The position numbers and the translations under genes were made by a program. A stretch of DNA of 64,000 bases from Bacillus sp. FJAT-50079 (GTDB lineage: Bacteria > Bacillota > Bacilli > Bacillales > Bacillaceae_C), in NCBI RefSeq assembly GCF_018343515.1, contig NZ_JAGYPD010000009.1, positions 62,001 through 126,000 of the forward strand. The letters are read 5' to 3'. This document shows, in pieces, positions 62,197 to 64,000 of this stretch; the stretch's first letter is position 1; the number at the start of each line of letters is the position of its first letter. The notes beneath the pieces are model-generated. The model saw only the letters and a list, made by a program, of their open reading frames with translations. It was not told the DNA's origin and made no database searches.

Positions 62197-63479
62197 CGAT
62201 GGCCGTGATCATTCTTTCTGTTAGCTTTGTTGGCTTGCTACTTCTTCGCTTTCCTGTTGCTGTTGTTTTAACTGTATCTTCCCTATTAACAGCGATCTAT
62301 TTAGGTATTCCGCTTGCTGTTATTGGTCAGCAAATTGTCCAAGGTGTGAATTCTTATGGTCTCTTAGCTATTCCATTCTTTGTGTTAGCTGGACAGATTA
62401 TGAGTACAGGGGGATTAGCAAGACGCCTTGTCAACTTTGCGCAATTATTTGTTGGTGCGATTAGGGGCGGCCTTGCTATGGTAAACTGTGTAGCTTGTAT
62501 GTTATTTGGGAACATTAGCGGATCGGCGGCAGCCGACGTTGCATCCGTAGGATCTGTCATGATTCCAGCAATGAATAAAAAAGGATATGATCCAGATTTT
62601 TCTGTGGCAGTTACTTCAGCCGCAGCCATCCAAGGAGTTGTTATGCCACCAAGTCATAATATGATTTTATATGCGATTGCAGCTGGTGGTGTTTCGATTT
62701 CTAGCTTATTTTTAGCTGGAATTATCCCGTGTCTCGTTATGCTTGTTGGACTAATGTTTACTTCTTGGCTTATTGCTAGAAAAAGAGGCTATGAAAAAAG
62801 CGAGCGGGTTCCATTAAGAGATGTGCCAAAAATCATTGCTGATGGTTTCCTATCTTTAATGACAGGTGTGATTATTTTAGGGGGGATTTTCTCTGGATGG
62901 TTTACGGCAACGGAATCAGGAGCAATAGCATGTATTTATGCATTTATCCTAACATTCTTTGTCTATAAGGATGTACCGTTTCGAGAAGCAAAATTTATTT
63001 TTATTAAGACGTTTAGAACGCTAGCGATGGTCTTATTCTTAATTGCATCATCAGCAGCATTTGCATGGGTGTTGACGTATTTAAAAATTCCTCATCTATT
63101 AGCGGAATCATTAATGAATATATCGGATAATCCAATTATTATTTTGCTCATCATTAATGTTCTTCTATTAATATTGGGTGCGCCGTTAGATATGGCCCCA
63201 TTGATTTTAATTATGACACCGATTCTCTTTCCAATCGTAACTTCACTTGGAGTAGATCCGATTCATTTTGGTATTATCCTCATTGTGAATCTCGGTATTG
63301 GTCTTATTACACCACCAGTCGGAACGGTTCTCTTTGTTGGTACAGCCATTGGAAAAGTGAGTATAGAAAGGGCATCAATTGCATTAATCCCCTATTTCAT
63401 TGTGTTGGTGGCGGTCTTATTATTGCTCACGTATGTTCCAGCAATTTCCATGTGGTTGCCGAATTTAGTCAATGGTTAA
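62193..63479 (+). CDS. TRAP transporter large permease (DctM), uronate-linked
   Basis: 428 residues with about eleven membrane helices: LLAIPFFVLAGQIMSTGGLARRL, LFGNISGSAAADVASVGSVMIPAMNKKGY, VVMPPSHNMILYA and GLITPPVGTVLFVG. It is close in motif and length to the DctM at 42154. It forms the ion-coupled channel for the substrate delivered by the binding protein encoded next. Confidence 0.94.
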   Translation: MTMAVIILSVSFVGLLLLRFPVAVVLTVSSLLTAIYLGIPLAVIGQQIVQGVNSYGLLAIPFFVLAGQIMSTGGLARRLVNFAQLFVGAIRGGLAMVNCVACMLFGNISGSAAADVASVGSVMIPAMNKKGYDPDFSVAVTSAAAIQGVVMPPSHNMILYAIAAGGVSISSLFLAGIIPCLVMLVGLMFTSWLIARKRGYEKSERVPLRDVPKIIADGFLSLMTGVIILGGIFSGWFTATESGAIACIYAFILTFFVYKDVPFREAKFIFIKTFRTLAMVLFLIASSAAFAWVLTYLKIPHLLAESLMNISDNPIIILLIINVLLLILGAPLDMAPLILIMTPILFPIVTSLGVDPIHFGIILIVNLGIGLITPPVGTVLFVGTAIGKVSIERASIALIPYFIVLVAVLLLLTYVPAISMWLPNLVNG

Positions 63480-63539
63480 ATGCATGGATAGATCGCGTTT
63501 CTACTATAAATCTAAAAAAATTAAAGGGAGGATTTTACA

Positions 63540-64000
63540 ATGTGGGGAAAAAAGAGATTCATAGGTTTTATGTTGCTCATGCTAGCCGCTATTTTGACCC
63601 TGGGTGCCTGTAACAATGATGGAGATGGAGGAAAAACAGAGACGGGAGATAGCGGGACAAAAAAACCTGCTGATGAAGGAAAAACGTATACATTCCGATT
63701 AGCGGAAACCCATCCGGCAGATTATCCAACAACAAAAGGAGATATTAAATTTGCCGAACTTGTTGAAGAAAGAAGCGATGGCCGAATAAAAATTGAAGTA
63801 TTTCCATCGGCTCAGTTAGGAGAAGAGAAAGCGGCAATCGAGCAAGTACAGCTTGGAGCAATTGAATTTACACGGGTGAGCAGCGGACCATTGGCGGAGT
63901 TTAACAAGGAATTTGGTGTTTTCAGTCTTCCGTATATTTTTGATAATGACGATCATGTGTGGGATTATTTATTAAGCGATCATGGATTGTCATTGCTGGA
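63540..64000 (+). CDS. TRAP transporter substrate-binding protein (DctP), truncated by window end
   Basis: 153 codons are visible; the 3' end lies outside. A lipoprotein signal ends at lipobox LGAC, followed by a Gly/Asp/Lys-rich linker. The mature part starts YTFRLAETHPADYPTTKGDIKFAELVEERSDGRIKIEVFPSAQLGEEKAAIEQVQLGAIEFTRV, closely matching the DctP at 40622. It follows the permease genes, unlike the first operon where it precedes them. Its predicted ligand is an unsaturated uronyl disaccharide or related acid, from the GH105 context. Confidence 0.92.
   Translation, partial: MWGKKRFIGFMLLMLAAILTLGACNNDGDGGKTETGDSGTKKPADEGKTYTFRLAETHPADYPTTKGDIKFAELVEERSDGRIKIEVFPSAQLGEEKAAIEQVQLGAIEFTRVSSGPLAEFNKEFGVFSLPYIFDNDDHVWDYLLSDHGLSLL

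Overview
The window is about 64 kb of low-GC Firmicutes DNA. Shine-Dalgarno sites are strong (AGGAGG type), GTG and TTG starts are common, terminators are T-tailed, and the regulatory signals are typical of Bacillus (Rex, Zur, TreR, CcpA cre, sigma-B, sigma-D and BlaI-type sites). Gene content (YkuK, YbaK/DUF2521, BdbCD, GsiB-like KGG proteins, AdhE with Pfl, sonorensin-type bacteriocin) points to a facultatively anaerobic member of the Bacillaceae, perhaps near Parageobacillus, Anoxybacillus or Bacillus smithii. The genus is an inference.

Region 1 (718-14342) is a catabolic island. A PAS/AAA+/Fis sigma-54 activator is followed by a strong terminator, a consensus -24/-12 promoter and a co-directional run of 12 genes. 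These are an iron alcohol dehydrogenase, a CoA-acylating semialdehyde dehydrogenase, a split and divergent aconitase-family hydro-lyase (LeuD-like and LeuC-like), a ketopantoate-reductase-like enzyme, a lactonase-type metallo-hydrolase, a five-gene Liv-type ABC importer and a fumarylacetoacetase-family hydrolase. The set looks like uptake, ring opening, (de)hydration and oxidation of a branched hydroxy-acid or lactone that I cannot name.

Region 2 (about 14600-17815) is a graveyard bounded by two copies of the last ~20 codons of ribosomal protein S9 (rpsI). Beside the first copy lies a broken tyrosine-recombinase C-terminus. These are best read as attachment-site scars of elements that integrated at the rpsI 3' end. 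Inside are a broken ywbE, a broken YhgE/Pip-like tail, a pirin, a YdhR monooxygenase and a small conserved protein.

Region 3 (17.9-25.6 kb) holds adhE with two Rex operators, a pair of inverted GsiB-like stress genes with matching sigma-B-like promoters, an HExxH protein, a histidine-kinase fragment next to an IS605-family tnpB whose first RuvC aspartate is missing, and ykuK. Region 4 (25.7-28.1 kb) is blaI-blaR1-bdbD-bdbC with matching palindromic operators before blaI and bdbD. Region 5 (28.3-34.4 kb) is a thiazole/oxazole-modified microcin (heterocycloanthracin/sonorensin type) cluster: a 10-Cys precursor, a ThiF-like maturation protein, a YcaO cyclodehydratase and a SagB dehydrogenase. 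It is followed by a 13-copy, ~52-bp minisatellite and a NERD protein.

Region 6 (36.4-46.8 kb) carries quinone/catechol-stress genes, a PAS-GGDEF protein, a TRAP transporter, an acyl-CoA-dehydrogenase-fold flavoprotein, a Zur-boxed zinc-binding lipoprotein and a CPBP protease. Region 7 (47-53 kb) is the trehalose operon treP-treA-treR and a chemotaxis receptor with a sigma-D-like promoter. Region 8 (53.2-64 kb) has pflA/pflB, decayed csoR and copZ beside an intact copA, ybaK, and a GH105 hydrolase followed by a second TRAP transporter whose binding protein runs off the window. AdhE, PflB and PflA together provide mixed-acid (formate, ethanol) fermentation under NADH/NAD control.
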